A stretch of DNA of 64,000 nucleotides. Origin: Cinclus cinclus. Its lineage: Eukaryota > Chordata > Aves > Passeriformes > Cinclidae. This document shows positions 23,790-38,700 of this stretch, in pieces; within the stretch, counting starts at the first letter, position 1, and every line of letters begins with the position of its first letter. The DNA lies in NCBI RefSeq assembly GCF_963662255.1, contig NC_085050.1, positions 9,978,334 to 10,042,333 on the forward strand, in the 5' to 3' direction. A model generated the notes under the pieces. The model was not told where the DNA came from. It saw only the letters and a list, made by a program, of their open reading frames with translations, and did no database searches. A program made the translations under genes and the position numbers.

Positions 23790-24320
23790 CCTGGAACCAC
23801 TCTTTTCTAGTGGCGGTGGAACAGATCTATAATTGCAATTATTCTCCTCCTGGGTGATTTAGTTGAACTCCCTGTGCCATGCAGGATATTCCCCTACATT
23901 ATTTCTACTACTTATCTAATCTAATCTATTATTGAATAGTTCTGGTGATGGTGCCTCAATTACCTCCATTACCTCTCTCCCAATGCTTGACGCTCTGTGT
24001 GATATGATTCCCTCCTGCCTCACAATGAACAGCTCAGATTGTGTGACATAGTTTTAAGTTATATTTGTTGGTTTGATCACTTTCATATTCTTAGAATCCC
24101 CCGATTTGAAAATGTTTACAGTGTCATCAGGACTTGTGTAGTTTCTTCCATCCTCAGGCTTATGAGCTGGGATCCTGTCCAATCCTTCTATCATTGATGT
24201 GTCTTTTCTTTATCCTTTCCTGAAGTATTTCCTGTGTGTGTTCTGCCTTGTTGTCTTTCCAAATGCACAGACAGAAATGCTCATACTGCAGTGAAGCAGT
24301 ACCTAAGGTGGTGAGGTACA
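23790..24320 (-). mobile_element. Old CR1/L3-type LINE 3' remnant (tentative)
   Basis: The order of short phrases resembles the 3' end of an ancient CR1-family LINE read in reverse. There is a 'ggtgatggtgcctcaatta' stretch, then 'cccaatgcttgac', then a T-rich middle, then 'cagtgaagcagtacctaaggt' near the far end. Divergence is heavy and there is no open reading frame. It could instead be chance similarity. A repeat-library comparison would settle it. Confidence 0.3.
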
Positions 24321-26825
24321 AAGTTTAAAAAAAGTTTCCTATATCCCCTTTTCTTCATATTTCAGTGTCACAATACACTGCAGTATGATGATAATTCTAT
24401 TATTTTTGTTCAAAGTCTGTGTTTTAATATGTTGCATAGATTTACTTATATAATAAATCTTTTTATCAACCCACATATTCACCTATCTCTACACCTATGC
24501 ACCTCTTGTCTCCCTGTCAATATACCTCTCACTCTCACTCCTGCTGTGCAGTCTCTCCACAGTATATTGATATCACCACAGATTTTGCTCACAGAAGCGG
24601 ATCTATGGCTTTTACACTTAATTTCAAGTAAGCAGCATTTCTCTCAAAAGCATCTGCCAGTGACGCCACTGCCCTAAATATTATGTCCAAGGGAAAATGC
24701 TAAAGAAGAAATATGGTTTATTATGTGTTTAGCATAACATAATGGGACCCATCTTAGCTATGATCTTCATGCTGGCAAAGAAAAATGTATCACACATCAG
24801 TGATGATGCTGATGGTGTGATTAGGGATCCTCTGCTGAGAAAGCATGAAGTAACTTGAAATCTACTCCAGTTTTCTCACCATATGTGCAGGAGAACAAAG
24901 CCCATTTAGGGAGGTCCTGGGTGCCACCACACACAAATATGCAGACCAGAGCCTTCTGTCCATGAAGATTTCCAAGATTTCCATGGTTACATACATAATG
25001 TCTATTGCATCTGAATGTAATACACTCCTGAGCATTTTGCTGTGCTTCTTGGATACCTGTGAACACATGGGAACGACAGGAGAAGCAGCATAGTTCCTTA
25101 GGGCACAGGGTGGAAGATGGATGTCACTCACACCATTAGGGCTGGCTGGTCTCTAGGAGAGGTGTAGTGTGGACTCGGATTTGTGCCAGTTTCCTTGTGG
25201 CACTGCTGTGGGAGAACAGGGCTGTCAAATCCAAAGTGTTCACCACTCAGGGCTGGTGCTGGTGCCCTCCCACTTCTTCTGACCAGCAGATCTAATTCTG
25301 CCAGGATGTCAGGGCACTTCAGGGGTTTATATATATATTAATCTCATATAGTATATATTGCCTTGCCATGCATTTAGTAGGAAGTTTTTAACCAGGGATG
25401 AAAAAACTAAAGAAGGGAGAATGAAAGAAGAGGGATGACTTGCCAAGCTGCTCAGGGTTATGTGGGAAATCTGTGACAGGGTGAAAATGAGATCCCAGAC
25501 CTACATAAATTTGATATCCTGACAGGTGGACGACAATCTTAATATCTAGAATATCAATGTTCATGTTTATATTTTTATTATTTCCCCTCAGACAAGAAAT
25601 ACTGGCTATAGATCTGGTGAGGATACTTTTAGCAAAATATTTTTTTTAAATAGAAATGTTTATTAGTTTGAAATCCATCATGGGAAAGGAAGTATTTGGC
25701 TGAAATTATTAGCTCTTTGTCATTCTGGAAATCATAAAAGATTTTAGATACAAAAATTTTGAAATGACAAGTGTTAATTTTTGGATTTGAAACAATATTT
25801 TTTTTCTGAAACAGGAAAGAGAATTACAGACCAACTGAATGAAACTTCAAATATCTGAAGTAGAAACAAATTTTGACCAATTAGAGAAATTAATTTTCAA
25901 ATATTTGTGATTATTTTTCCATTTTTGACATATGTATTTGAAAGACAAATATTTTAAAACTTTTTTTTTTTGTGGACATGTAAAATGATTTCATTAACAG
26001 ATTAAAAAAAACAATAAGGGTTAAAGAGGAGCAAAATTCAGATCCTTCTGAGCATTTTTCTCTAATTTCACTATTCAAAACTGTGTTTAGTTCTTGGATT
26101 TAAGGCTGTCTTCTTGCCATGGTAGGGGTTAACCCAATCCAAAATCATGCTTTGGGTTCTCAGCTTGTCTAGATGGCCACAGAATCCAGACCCCAGAGCC
26201 ATGCTTCATTGCACAAATAGATGCATGAGGACTGTTCAAGCAGTATTTCCAATGGCAGTATGGCGAAATCAATGTTGATTTCAATTATGCTTTGGAAGTA
26301 CTCCATGGATTAACTCACAAGAAAAAAAAATTGCGGAGGAGTTCAACATTACATGTACAAGTGTAAGAAATGGAGTCTGGCACAACCAGCAAGAAATAGC
26401 TCTGCATAATCCAGCTTTGTGCACTTTGAAAGACCTCCATGACCACTCTCTGGAGCATGCAATAAAGGTCTTAAGTGTGACTGCAACTCTGTTAAGAGTG
26501 TTCATGTTTCACCATACTTTGGTTATCATTCCCTGAAGAGAGTGAGAAATCACGCCCTTTCTCCATGACTTAAGCAACCCTACTGAAGAAGAAGCACACA
26601 TTCATATTTTTAATGAACAGTAGAAATAATGTAAACTCTAGAGAACCCTGAATGCAGGAACTGAATAGAGCACACACTCCTGGGGAGGAGACTGAAACCT
26701 GTTTCAAAATATTTTGAAATCTATAAATATCAGGTTTAGTGTCATCAAAATTCAAATTGTAGATCCCGGGAGGACAACACATTGCTGTTGGAAACCAATA
26801 ATAGTTAATAATAGTTTAATAGTTA

Positions 26826-26915
26826 AGGGCTCAATTCTGCAAGCTTTCCAGATGGAAAAAACTCCTATTGGAGTAATACTGAGAAAAATCTTCCAGAATT
26901 GGGACCCCACCTGCC
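26826..26915. repeat. Degenerate old sauropsid interspersed repeat with inverted ends (tentative)
   Basis: The stretch begins with a CTCAATTCTGC phrase and ends with CCAGAATTGGGACC, so CAATTCTG (26832-26839) and CAGAATTG (26894-26901) form an exact 8-bp inverted repeat around 'actcctattggagtaa'. This layout matches a widespread old element of reptile and bird genomes that reads as 'cctgc...cattgacttca...gcagga'. The family name is not certain to me. Confidence 0.35.
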
Positions 26916-29900
26916 TGTAAAGCAAAATGAGTACCAATGGCATGAAGGTTAACTGCCAATAGAGAAGTAGTTATTATGCCAGGAACCAAATAAAGGAGTC
27001 CTGAAAAAAAAGTCAGTAATTCACAGTTTTAATTGGCTCTGTACGAATGGAAAGAGAACTCTAAAGGAGGGAAGGGAACAGCACATTCTTACAACATTTG
27101 GAGAAAGGTTCAGTGAAAGTTACCAGTCTGCATAACTACCAGTGACATTTCTTTCCTGTTAGATTAAAATGTGTTTTATTTACATTATAACTTATGTGTT
27201 AGATATTAGCAATGGTGATATTCTTGTTCTAAATTAATGTTGTCAAAATGAGTTCATTAAACCACTATCAAAACAGATGTTTGTAAAGAAAATACAGAGC
27301 AGGTCAAACAGTCTGAAAATGTCTGATGTGGATTAAAGTTGATCTCAGTGCAGTGGATGGCCACTCATGATCAGGTGTAAGAATTTAAAACTGTGGTAAC
27401 TTTAGTTAAGCAATGTGTCTGTTCCTGAGCTGTGACAGAAGGATTCACACCACAGTCTGGAGTTGCAGAGGGTTCAAACTTCATTTCTTCAGGCTTCATG
27501 AACAAATGACAGAGCTATGAACCAGATCCTATGTAAATAATTAAGCTTAAGTAATTAGACCATTTGTACATAAATTATATATAATTTAGTGTCTATAATC
27601 TAATCTGATCTACTAATGAACTCTTGATTTAACATCTCTTGTTATCTGACATGCCTGGCTGCGTATTTTTAAGATTTCTACTGAAGGAGGGAACAATAAA
27701 ATTGATACAGTTGTTCATACTTATGTGCTTGTTTTACAGACTAATGATATCAGCCTAATCAGCCTTTACAGACTAATATAATCAGCCACTATACCCAGAT
27801 TTTTTTTTTTTTTCTGTAGAGAAGAGTCCTTAAAGTTAGTTTCACTGTCTGTCTGAAGACTTTCTGGTGAAAGAAGGTGTGGTCTGATTTTGCCCTTCAA
27901 CATGCTCTACCTGTTTGAAGTCTGAACTCAATAGAAAAACAATCTTGAGGCTTCTCTAAGTAACAGTGATGGAGAACTGGTGCTTGGTCACATCTTGACT
28001 TAGTGAGCACGTAAGATTGACTAACAAAGGTTCTGTTCTGTACAGGACATGTCCAAAAATCTAGTCCTGTGAAAATATATCTAGTAAGATTCCTAGCTGA
28101 ACATAACATTTGCCCAGATTATTCATAAATCAGCCAAGGAATCCACATATGCGTTTCTTCTAATCTATCCTTATAAAAGTATTCAGTAAGTACTTACAGG
28201 GAAGAAAACCCTGCTGAGCTAGTTAATCATTATTTTGAGAGCAAAGAAAAAGGAGAGCTAAACTATAATTACAGCCTTGGTGATAATGTATGTAGGAATC
28301 TTTCTTAATCCAGGCTAATCTTGTTCCATGTTCTTGCCTTCTATAAAAATCTGAACGATTTTTGACAAGATCCAAAGTTTTGTCAGTTGTTAAGAATTAA
28401 TTGAAAAAATTACTAGAGCACAGCAGCCATTTCAAAGGGACTGACCCAGAACCAATTAGAATTTTGTAACAATTGACCATTCACCACAAAACAGTTATCA
28501 TGAGCTTTGGCCTCTGAAGTGTGGTGTTGGGGGTGGGGAAGAATCAGATTAAAGAAACTTTAATTTTTCCCCCTTTAACTAAAATATCGTTAGTAGCAGC
28601 TTTCTCAACACAACTATCAATCAACTTATCTGGGTTTTAAAGGCTGTGCTCAGCTTGCAGGAACAGCAGTACAGAGTATAATGGATGCTTATCCCCTGGC
28701 TTTAGATGATACACAATATAGGTTACTATCTTGAAAAAACAGGTCAGACATAGGAACATTCTTTATCAAATTGCTGTTGACAGCCCAAACAAGAGATTGA
28801 AGAACACCACAAAAAGGTTCTTTCATCTAAAGACAACAGAGTTTATAATTGGTCATTCTTTCGTCCTTCATCCTCTCCTCAGCAGGAAAAAGAGAATTCC
28901 CAGTGCAGTTTCTTGACCATGGTCAGCACGAGGGTAGGCTGGTGTACACTGAGAAATAGGTTCAGTGCTCAATCTTTTCTCTTAATGTTCCAGCTACTGA
29001 TTGGGCAGGAAAAGCCAAAAATGGTCTTAAATTTTAAAAAGGAATGAGAAAAAGTTACAGCTTTGTGCAGGATAATCAGTATTTTGGGACAACAAATATG
29101 TGGTTGCTTTGAAACAGGAAATAAAAACAAAGGCATCAGTACTTGCCAGATTATTCTACATTATATGTAATATTCTGTCTCCTGCTCTTCAGTCCAAAGA
29201 AAATATATGTAGTAGGCACACAACATAGAAATATGTTGTATATATGGATAGAAATTAAATACATAGAAATATGTGTGATCACATCATATGTTTTACTATA
29301 TACTGCATACATGTACACATGTAACTATAAAAACATAAAAATATTAGACAGATTGAAACGGATGTGAGAATCAAATATTTAGTGTTGAAGACTTTTTCCA
29401 GAGGATCACTACATTTAAAATGAGAAAAAACCCCAGATTTTCTGCCTGTTTCTGGGTGTTAAATTTCACCTAGTTAACTTTCATTAAAGTTGCCTTGAAC
29501 TGGTGATACATATTTCCAGGAGATATTTGCAAACTTAAGCTGAAAATACCAGAGACTGAAACTTTACTGTCCCCTTTGGTGTTTCCCTCTAGCAGTCAAT
29601 CCTTCATGAAGAACAGCTAAAAAAAAATGAGATCAGAGCAATTAAATCACTGTCCCACAAACACTTACACTTTTGCTTACCCTGACACATGTGAGTGGCT
29701 CCACTGAACTCAATATAAAGAGAAATCAATAGAACTGGTCATGTGTAACAAGTTAAATATATGAATAAGTGGGCTTAGTTTTAATGCCTGAAATCAGCTT
29801 GGGAAAGTCTACAATTTTTTACGTATTGTATAAATGAAATTAATCCTGACAAAAATTCATCCAAGAGATTCACAGAGTGCATGAATAGATCCAACCATTA

Positions 29901-32171
29901 CCCTATGGAAAAGCTCAGCTCTGACCATGCTTCTTTAGCTCTGGATCAGTGTTCTGACTGGCAATAGCAAAAAAAGCCCAAACTGCACAAGATAAAGATC
30001 CATAGGGATCTGTAAGCATGCTTCCCAAAAGGAGCAACGACCATAATGGCTAAATGCCTAGAAAGGCAAAGCCCCTCGATTTGGTTATACACCTACATAA
30101 AGTACCTGTCCAGGAACCGAGTTTCATTTGTAGCAGCCACAGAATAGAAACACGTGTTACAAGATTTAGAGAGGGGGAAAAGGCTGTTGTGTGCTTTTTA
30201 AGAACATATAAAGGCCTTTGCTGACAAGGGGACCTCTGTAGGGAAACTTCCTAGGTTGGAAGCACAGGACTCCACAGCCTCCTTTGGTAAGCAAACCAAA
30301 ACCTGCATGATGGGAAGTTTGTTGATGGATACTTTTTTAGGGTGACTTACAGTATGAGGTCTTCCTATCTTTCAGCTGGAGGATGATTTTGGTAGTTGCT
30401 ATATGGGAATAGCTAAAGAGAGAAAGTTTGTGACAAATCAAGGAATCTAAAGGTGCTTTACTTCTTTGGGTTTCTTGCATACAACTTGGAAAATGTGTGG
30501 ACTGTGTTCTATACTGTTTTACTGTACATCGCTTTGAGTAAAAATTCTAAGATAGTAATGAATCCTGTCATCTCCTTCCTATGAAATTCAGGGTGTTTAA
30601 AGGCAGAAGAGGGGATGAAATTTCATTAAGAGTAAAGCTTTGACTGTTCTCAGTGGCACAGTGCTGCCCAAACACTCTGATGGAGCAGGGGAAAACGAGA
30701 TCTGCAGAACAAGGACCTCTTGGCTTCCTGGCTTATGCAAAGAAACAATGTGGGACTCTCACTCGGGCTGGTTTCTGGATGAGCATAATTCCAGACACTT
30801 CAGTGGATTTATTTCCAATTCATTTAACGTCACTGTGAAAAGAAACAGACACAAAGTTTGCTTTGGCACTGCTCATTGTGTTGCGTCGCTGTCTAGCAAG
30901 CTTCCCATTGCACGTTATTTCAAAAGGATGCATCTGCCAGCCCACTGCAAACAAAAATAACTTGCATGTGTCTTAAGTTAAAGCTGGATGAGAAACATGA
31001 TGCTGCATCAGTGTTGTCCATTCAGGACTTAAAGCCCTGTTGCCTCATAAAAGATATTAGAGACACTGTATGCATATTTTTTTCTTTCCCTATTAAACCA
31101 TGAAGTTTGGGATCAAATCCTAAAAAGCTTATATTCAGATAATTTTTATTTTTGCCTGGCATTGAGACCCTTTTGTGCCATTTTGCCATACTCCTCTGCA
31201 TAGTATAATCAATCTTGGAATAATTTCTGGCCTTATTTTAATAGTCATAACTTGGTGGTAGTTAATTAGACAAATCCTGAAAATCTCAGTTTGCATGCAG
31301 TCTGGAAAACCCGTGATGCTCCAGAGGTTGTGCAGACTGCCTAGAGATCTTTCCATGACTTAAATGTTTATTTCCCCTTCTTTTTTCTTTTTATCTCATC
31401 TGCTTCACACATTTATCCACTAAGACTTTGGGTTTGCATTGCCCTTACTCATTCTTAAGTCTTAAAGCCATTGGATGCTCTCAGTCAAGTTTCTAGAAAA
31501 AGTTCTATTGTATTACTATGCTGGGAGCAGAATGCAGTTTGCAGGATTCCCTGATTTTGCTCTCAGACTATTCAGTGCAGCCTTGTTAGTCCTGTGTTAA
31601 GATCACCCTCTCTGTGTGTGAACTGGACTGTGAGCTTTGAGACAGGCCAGTAGCTGCTTCCTGCAAGTGTTTCAACTGGAAAATTGATTCAAAACTCAAC
31701 CTGCCACAGCAAAATGTGTTTTGTTTGGCTAATTTGTCATCTGTGATGATATCAATGAAGTGATAGCTTGGTGGCATTCTAAAACAGATTTTTCTGTTCA
31801 TCATTGTTGATCTGAATGAGACAAATAGTGTGTTTTCCTTAATGTGTAAAGGGATGAGGAACAAAGCAAACTTCTACCAAAACCAAGAGCTGAAACAAGC
31901 CCAGTGAATAACAAGTTGGGTCTTAATTCTCAGCCCACCCTTGTCCTTACAACTGTCACTTGTAGGTAATTTGTTGCATTTCATGACTGCAGGAATAGAC
32001 TCTTAATTTGGATTCCCATCTGGTCTTATTTACCTTTTTCTGTGATTTATTTTTAATCAGAAAGCTGAGAGAATGTGAGGGTCCACATACTCTATGACAA
32101 GCTGATGTTGTTGTGACATCTCACTATGTCACATTTCATGTCAGAGAGCAGATAAGAGCATGAGGAAACAT

Positions 32172-32250
32172 CAAACAAACAAACAAACAACCACCAAAGA
32201 AAACCCCTCAAAAAAACAAACCAAAAAACAAAACAACCCTCCCAAAAACC
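32172..32250. repeat. (CAAA)n and A/C-rich low-complexity tract
   Basis: CAAA tandem units are followed by degenerate AAAAC and CCCAAAAACC words, with almost no G or T. It may be a decayed poly(A)-like tail or simple repeat. Confidence 0.85.
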
Positions 32251-35200
32251 ATGAAACAATTTATCCATTACTCAAAAGTTAGTCTCTTTTTTATATTATG
32301 ATTTCCTTATCCACCTAGCAGCTTTCCTTAGTGCTAGTTTTTCTCATGCTTGCCACTCAAAACTGATGTTTTACAACCTTCATCAGCTTCTCTAAAAGAC
32401 AGACTCCTATCTGTAATGCTGACTGTAATGGCAATAGCAGCAGTGAGTGTAACACATATTTCTTATTCTGTTTCTCTAAGGAAGGGGTAAAATAAACAGG
32501 GCTTGTGCGTTGTTGCAAGTTGTAGCTGCCATTGTTGCCTTTCCTCTTATAACATTCTCTTTTATTGTGATTAATACCAAGTTTATATTATTTCGCACTG
32601 CATTATAGAAATCTTTTCCCATCTGACTGTTTCTGCAGGTTTGAATTATGGGATGGACCTGTAATGTGCATTTAGCACAATGTCTTCTTTACGTACTTCC
32701 AGTTGTGGCAGAGAGCAACTCACAAATAACTCATGAGAGTTTGCCATCTCTTTCTGGGAGAGGAATGTCTAGAAAGAGATTATGATTACCCCAATATTCA
32801 TTGTGAGAAATGAGCTATTCCCATGTAAATAAACAGCATTTGGAGGTTATCAGTTCATGCATTGTGTTCAGCACACACTCACACAAGAGCTCTCCACACA
32901 AGAATTCTCCATGGGAGCTGTTGATCAGTGGTAATTGCTCAGGTGAATAATGTATCATTGAACCCATGGCTGTGAATGCCAGTGAAGATGTATGAATGCA
33001 AACAGGGAAGGTGGCTCCTGTGAGCACTCATGGTGAGTCTCAGCATTTATTTTTTTTTCCAGAATGTCTCTGCTTATGAAACTTGAGGACACAGATCAAT
33101 TCTGAAATATCTGGATATAAACACATATTAATTTCCTACAATACAAGTGAATCAGTGCAGTGACTGGAGTCACAGCACAGCAATGAAGGTTCACCTGGGA
33201 TGGTCAGCTGCAGGGAACACATTGCTGCTGGAGAGATGATAACTAGATGAAAATCTTGTGATAGTACTCTGGACTTAAGGCTTGCTCAGAACCAAAGGAA
33301 AAAAAGGCAGTAGAAAAAATGCTGAAATGTCACCACCAAGGAAAGAAAATATAAAATTAAGCAGAAAGGAAGCTAGCAGATCAACACAATCTTACCCAGA
33401 ACAAGAAACTTTCTGCAAATAACTGTAAAGATGTGGTGTGAAGCATGAATGCTGCTAAGAATAATTATAAATATCTGAGGGTGGAAATTAAAAATGAGAA
33501 TGTTAAATTTTGCAGTATGCTAAGACCCCTGCCAAGGTGCTGAGCACTTTTAGCTCTTGACTTACTCAAACTGTCCTAGGGGTATTTACAACTTCACTGC
33601 CTCAGATTGCCACAATGCCCATACCCAACTCATTGTCAGGTCTGCAGTAGAGGTATAGACAGCAGAACAAATAGCAAGTTTGGATGTAAGGGGTTTTCAT
33701 TCCAGTTTATTCTTCTATCCATGCTAAATACAAACACAGAATACTCTGAAGATTTTCTTTGCCACTGGGAAGAAATATACTTCTTGGCAGATGTCAGAAA
33801 GCTCTGGAATTGGGAGGCTGAAGGCAAGATCTGTTTTTGCTGCTGACTCTCTGTCTGCTATGGGAAAAGAGGTTGAATTGCTTGGGTCCTCACCTGCCTG
33901 TGCACAGGTGAACAGGCTCCCCATGGCAGTCCCCTGAAGTACCCCTCAGACACTGAGGATAAGCTTTCTAAAGAACTTGGACCTCTTCCCACCCTACCTT
34001 CCTGACTTCAGTCTGAATGCCCGGTGTGAAATACCCCTCATATGCATTATGGCTGGACTACAAATGCACAAATGTAGCAAAAAGTAAATACGTTTGCCTG
34101 AAATTGCCTTTAATCCAAATTTAAGTCGGAGGCCATGATGGCAAACAGATTAGAGAGATGAACCAAAAAGGCAGCTTTGAACAGTTAGAATAGAGCAAAT
34201 ATCACATATTTTGGTTGCTTGGAGCAGAAACAGCAGCAGACTGTTTGTCCCTGAGTGTAGGATGAGGTAACAGTTCACCAGTGCTCAGCTGTGTCTCCAT
34301 GGCCACTCACACAAACACATTTGGGATATGGGGTGCAGTTATGGAGCTACATAGCAGAAAGAAAAGGCAGAAGCACATGTGGGCAAACTTGAGGTTATAA
34401 AGTGAGGTCACAGTGTTGAATAGAGGAGATAGATTCTCTTCAATGACACGGTGCTTTCCACGTGAAAATATTAGACCGTTTGAAACTGTTGCTCCTTGTA
34501 TTTTCCCCAAAAAAAGTGAATTTTCGGCATTATAAATATGAGGAGAGAGATCTATAACTCCTTTTTAGTTTTGGTTGAAGTAAAATGAGGAAGTTTGGGT
34601 TGAATAATAATAAGAAAAATATTTTTCTGTTTAGTCTGAATATCTGCAGAAAGAAAATTTAAATAAAATAGCACTTTGTTTTCCCCTGAGAGATGTTTCA
34701 GTCAAAATAATTGAGATCAAAAATTTGGTGCATTACTGCCATAAACCGATAAATGTTTGTCTTAGAAACTCAGAAGGTGACTCAGCTCAATTTTCCTCAT
34801 CCAAACTAAAATCTGTTGCACCTGGGCTTCTTCCTTTACTTGGCACAAAAGGCATAGCTGTAAGCACTTTGACAATAGAAATAAAATGAATTATGGATTT
34901 GTTATGTCAGAATTAGGAAATCTACTTATAGGTACACTTGGATCACTTAGCATCAAGTCTGGGCTGAAGGGTTTGATGATAATTAGGAGAATCTTTAAAA
35001 GGTTCAGCCACCTTGGATGATGCATCAGGTTAAGAAAGTAAAATTCTTTGTCAATATTGTAAGAAAAAAATGAAGAAGTTGATCCTTCAGCAATTATTTT
35101 TGGCATAGAGGAGAAAAGACTATGAGCACTTGTGTAGCTGCAGTTCTACCTGTCCTTGGGGCAGCTTTCCAATGCGATGTGGTGGGAGCACCTCTCACAC

Positions 35201-35764
35201 CTCTTGTTTCAAGAAAAGCAGCTGAAACAAACATGCTGTGGGTCTGCCTGGCACTCGAATGTTGAACAATTATAAATATCTTTGATGTGCTTCTAGGAGT
35301 CCTTTGGTCTTTCTGGAAGCTTACACAACCCTGTCCCTTGAGCCTGCACCAGCACTGAAAGGGCCAGGACCTCTGCTGCAGAGGAATACCCATTGCTGTT
35401 CTGCTTCTTTCAACAGTTCTAGAAACCTGTCTTTTGGGATGTTCTGGGATTAAAGAAGTCTTTTTCCCTGTATTGCAGCTACTTTCTCTGGTTTCTCCTT
35501 CAGCAGGAATATGTTAAAAGGTATTAATGGAGAACAACTTGGAAAAAGCCCCAGAAGAAATACAATGGCCTGTTAGGAACATTTTTACAGAACATGAACT
35601 TGTACATTTTTGAGTGGTCTGGTCAGCCCATGGAAGGCAAAAAATGTGGACTTGCTCCCATATTTTCTCACTGTGTCTTAACCAGGCAACATAATTTGCT
35701 CAAACGAAGTTTCCATCACTTCCCCAGCTCTGTGTTGTTATCTGCTGGTTTTACCTTTTACACA

Positions 35765-35786
35765 TTTTTTTTTTTTTTTTTTTTTT
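35765..35786. repeat. T22 homopolymer run
   Basis: Twenty-two consecutive T followed by G. The orientation would fit the tail of a minus-strand retroposed sequence, but no body is recognisable to its left or right. Confidence 0.9.
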
Positions 35787-38700
35787 GTTTAGCTGGTATA
35801 TGGTCAGGCTGGATGTATTCAAGCACAGGAGAAGGCAATGCAAAACACCCATTTATATGGTTGCATGATATTACCAGTTTCCAGATTTCTTGAATATGTC
35901 AGAGCTATGAAGGACTTGAACCTATAAACTACCCTGCCAGTGGGTACCAGCAGAGAGGGCTTCAGGAAGCAATGGCTCCCTTCAATATTATGGTTTGAAC
36001 TAACATCCCTATATACTGGATTTGTCTTTCTTTTCTAAATAAAATAGTTTAAATTTCTAAGTAAAACAATTTAAATCAAATAAAATTTAATGTAAGCTTA
36101 AAAAAAATAAAAATCCAGATACATTTTTCATGTGGATGAAATATTTGGGTTCTTCATGTAAGAAAATAGCTGATTAAGGCAAGCTACTTCCCCTTTTACC
36201 TTAATTAGCTCAATGTGCATAAAAAATCATCTGATACTTGAATCTGCCAACTTTGGCTATTATTTACTTTTCTGGTGGAATTAATGGGCACCTCAGAGAT
36301 TTGAGAAAGGATTCAGTGAAATCAGCAGAATTAAATATCCTCTGGTATTTTAATCTAACTGTGGTGACCACTCTGTGGATTTCAAGCTCCATGTTCTGCT
36401 TCTTGGAGGCAACTGAGTTAAGTACATCTTGTCTGAACCAAGGGGGAGAATGTGGTCCTGATGCACTCTCACCTTGCAAAGAGAATCCTTCCCATCAGCT
36501 TCATTCCTGCTCGAAGCTTGCAAAGCAGGTGAGTACTCATGACCTATTTCTTATCTTCCTGCTGTGCCTAAAGGAAAAAGAGCTCTGGTTGTGCCTTATT
36601 TTTTTACCTTCTGGCTTTCTGAAGCCCTGAACCACCAGGCTTCCCTGTAATTTCCAGGGGAAACACTGGAAATTTTTATGGAAAGTGTTTCCATAAAGCT
36701 GCACAGCCTGCAATGCCAGCTGTGAGCCCAGAGCAAAGCTCGGAGGTGAAGGGAGACAAAGATGGTGCCTTTCCTAATGAGCTTCCATTAATGGATAATT
36801 TATAGTGTGGATAATGAAAATATTGATTTGGGCTCTTTAACTTTGAAATATTACATTTAGCTTGAGGCAATAAGGACTGTTTTTTATAGTGAAGATAATG
36901 ACACTGTGGAATCAGCAATGCTTTTTGACATCTATGGATTTCGACACAAAATAGGGAATAAGCATTTTCAAAAGTCATGAAGATATGAAGTGCAAAGGAC
37001 TGATTTTTATAAGAGAGAAATGATGGTATTTCTAGAGAAATCCCTTACTCAATGACATTAAGGATAGGAATAGTGTTTCAACATGTCAGCCCCGAGCATC
37101 AAGGCCATAGGTGGTGGTACAGATATCCTCTGGTGGAGGCTGGCTTCTCATTTGGAAGAATCATTTCCATCTATAGATATCTTGATTTGGAAATGAACAT
37201 TAGGAACTGAGGCGTCTCCAGAATCTCAGCCTTATGCCTACAAGCTGACAGATGGCTTTGCCAGGCACTTCATTGTGGCTGTACAAAAACGGGGTGTGCC
37301 ATAAGCTCAAATGCAGGCTGCTGCCCTTGGACAAATGGATCCCTCTGCTTCTATTTGCCAAAGAGCCAAGATTGTGTCTCTGATTTATCTCAAAAGGCTT
37401 CTGGGAAAGAGCATCCAGTGATTTTTGTAAAATGATATTACTGAATTGAACCAGCTACGGTCTGCATTGAAGAGAAATGCTTCCATGAAACTTACTGATA
37501 TTTTCAGAAGATGAATCTGACTTCTCAGTATTTTCCCTGCATGATATATAACTTACTGCTCAGTCTTTTTTTCTGCTGTTTCCAAAGCATTCAACAGCTT
37601 ATCATGGCCTGTATGTGAAGTGTGCAGCATCTGACACTGCTATGGTCCCACACTGGTGGAGAATGCTGAAGCAGACTTACACTGATAGAAATAGTGCTGG
37701 CTATTAAGTGGGAATGGCTAGATCTATTTCCATCATTCAGTCTCCTAAAGTTTTGACAGCTTGATCAAACTAATGAACACAAAAGTGACAGACTTATTGG
37801 TTCACTAATATTATGTTACCAATCTTTGCCTTAAACCCCCATTAATGCTTCTTCCCTTGCCTGCTAATGCAAGGATAACAGATATCAGCCAGACTTTCTG
37901 GCTCTACCCATGTGCAAAACTTCTAAACATTGGGCCATTTTTGTCTCCCACTGCACTTTGCTATAAAACCACAAGGTTAACACGACCTTCTGGCCCATTA
38001 CATTTTGTGTCTTGTTTTGAGCTTTGTTAGGGACAAAAAAAAATCTATGTTATATTCCATCTGATCAAAGTACTTCATGCCATCTGTATTCATTTAGCAA
38101 TATCTAAGACTAGAGAGCATTACAGTGGTATTTTGTACATGGTATTGATTGCCTTCATTTGTAGCTCTTACAGACACCAGACACTATTCAGTTTTAAAGT
38201 TGAGCATCAGATTTCCCATCTGCAATCTCCAGGTGCTTTCTTTCCCACCCTACTCCTCACACAGAAGCTTTCAAAGACTCTGTTTGAACTATCTCCCTTT
38301 AAAATGATTGCATATGATACATTGCTCTTATCTTTTCATAACTTCATCTGTTGTTATATTGGTTAGTTTCTCAATGTCCACAGTGAAGAAATGTGTTTAA
38401 ATCTATGATTTTGTTCATGTCTCCAGATGTACCTCTTTGTGCTTGGTTGCTATTTTTAGCAGTAGCTGTACATTTTGCACCACTGAAGAGTGTTGTTATG
38501 GAAGAGATCCCTATCACTTTAGTTCTGTATTTTTGTTCTGCTTGTGTTCAGCTCCTGCTTCAAAGATGCAGCATGGTCACAGACCTGTCTAGTTGCATCT
38601 TGGTATGAGTAGGTGCTCAAAGCCAGACTAACTGACAAGTAATTAGATGAGTTCTGGCCATGGAAATACATGTCAGTGGTAAAGGAAAAGATTACTGAAG

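Noticed and set aside
30640..30960. 106-codon frame in the desert
   Set aside because: It resembles no family I know, its flanks are AT-rich non-coding sequence, and a frame of this length is expected by chance in 64 kb.
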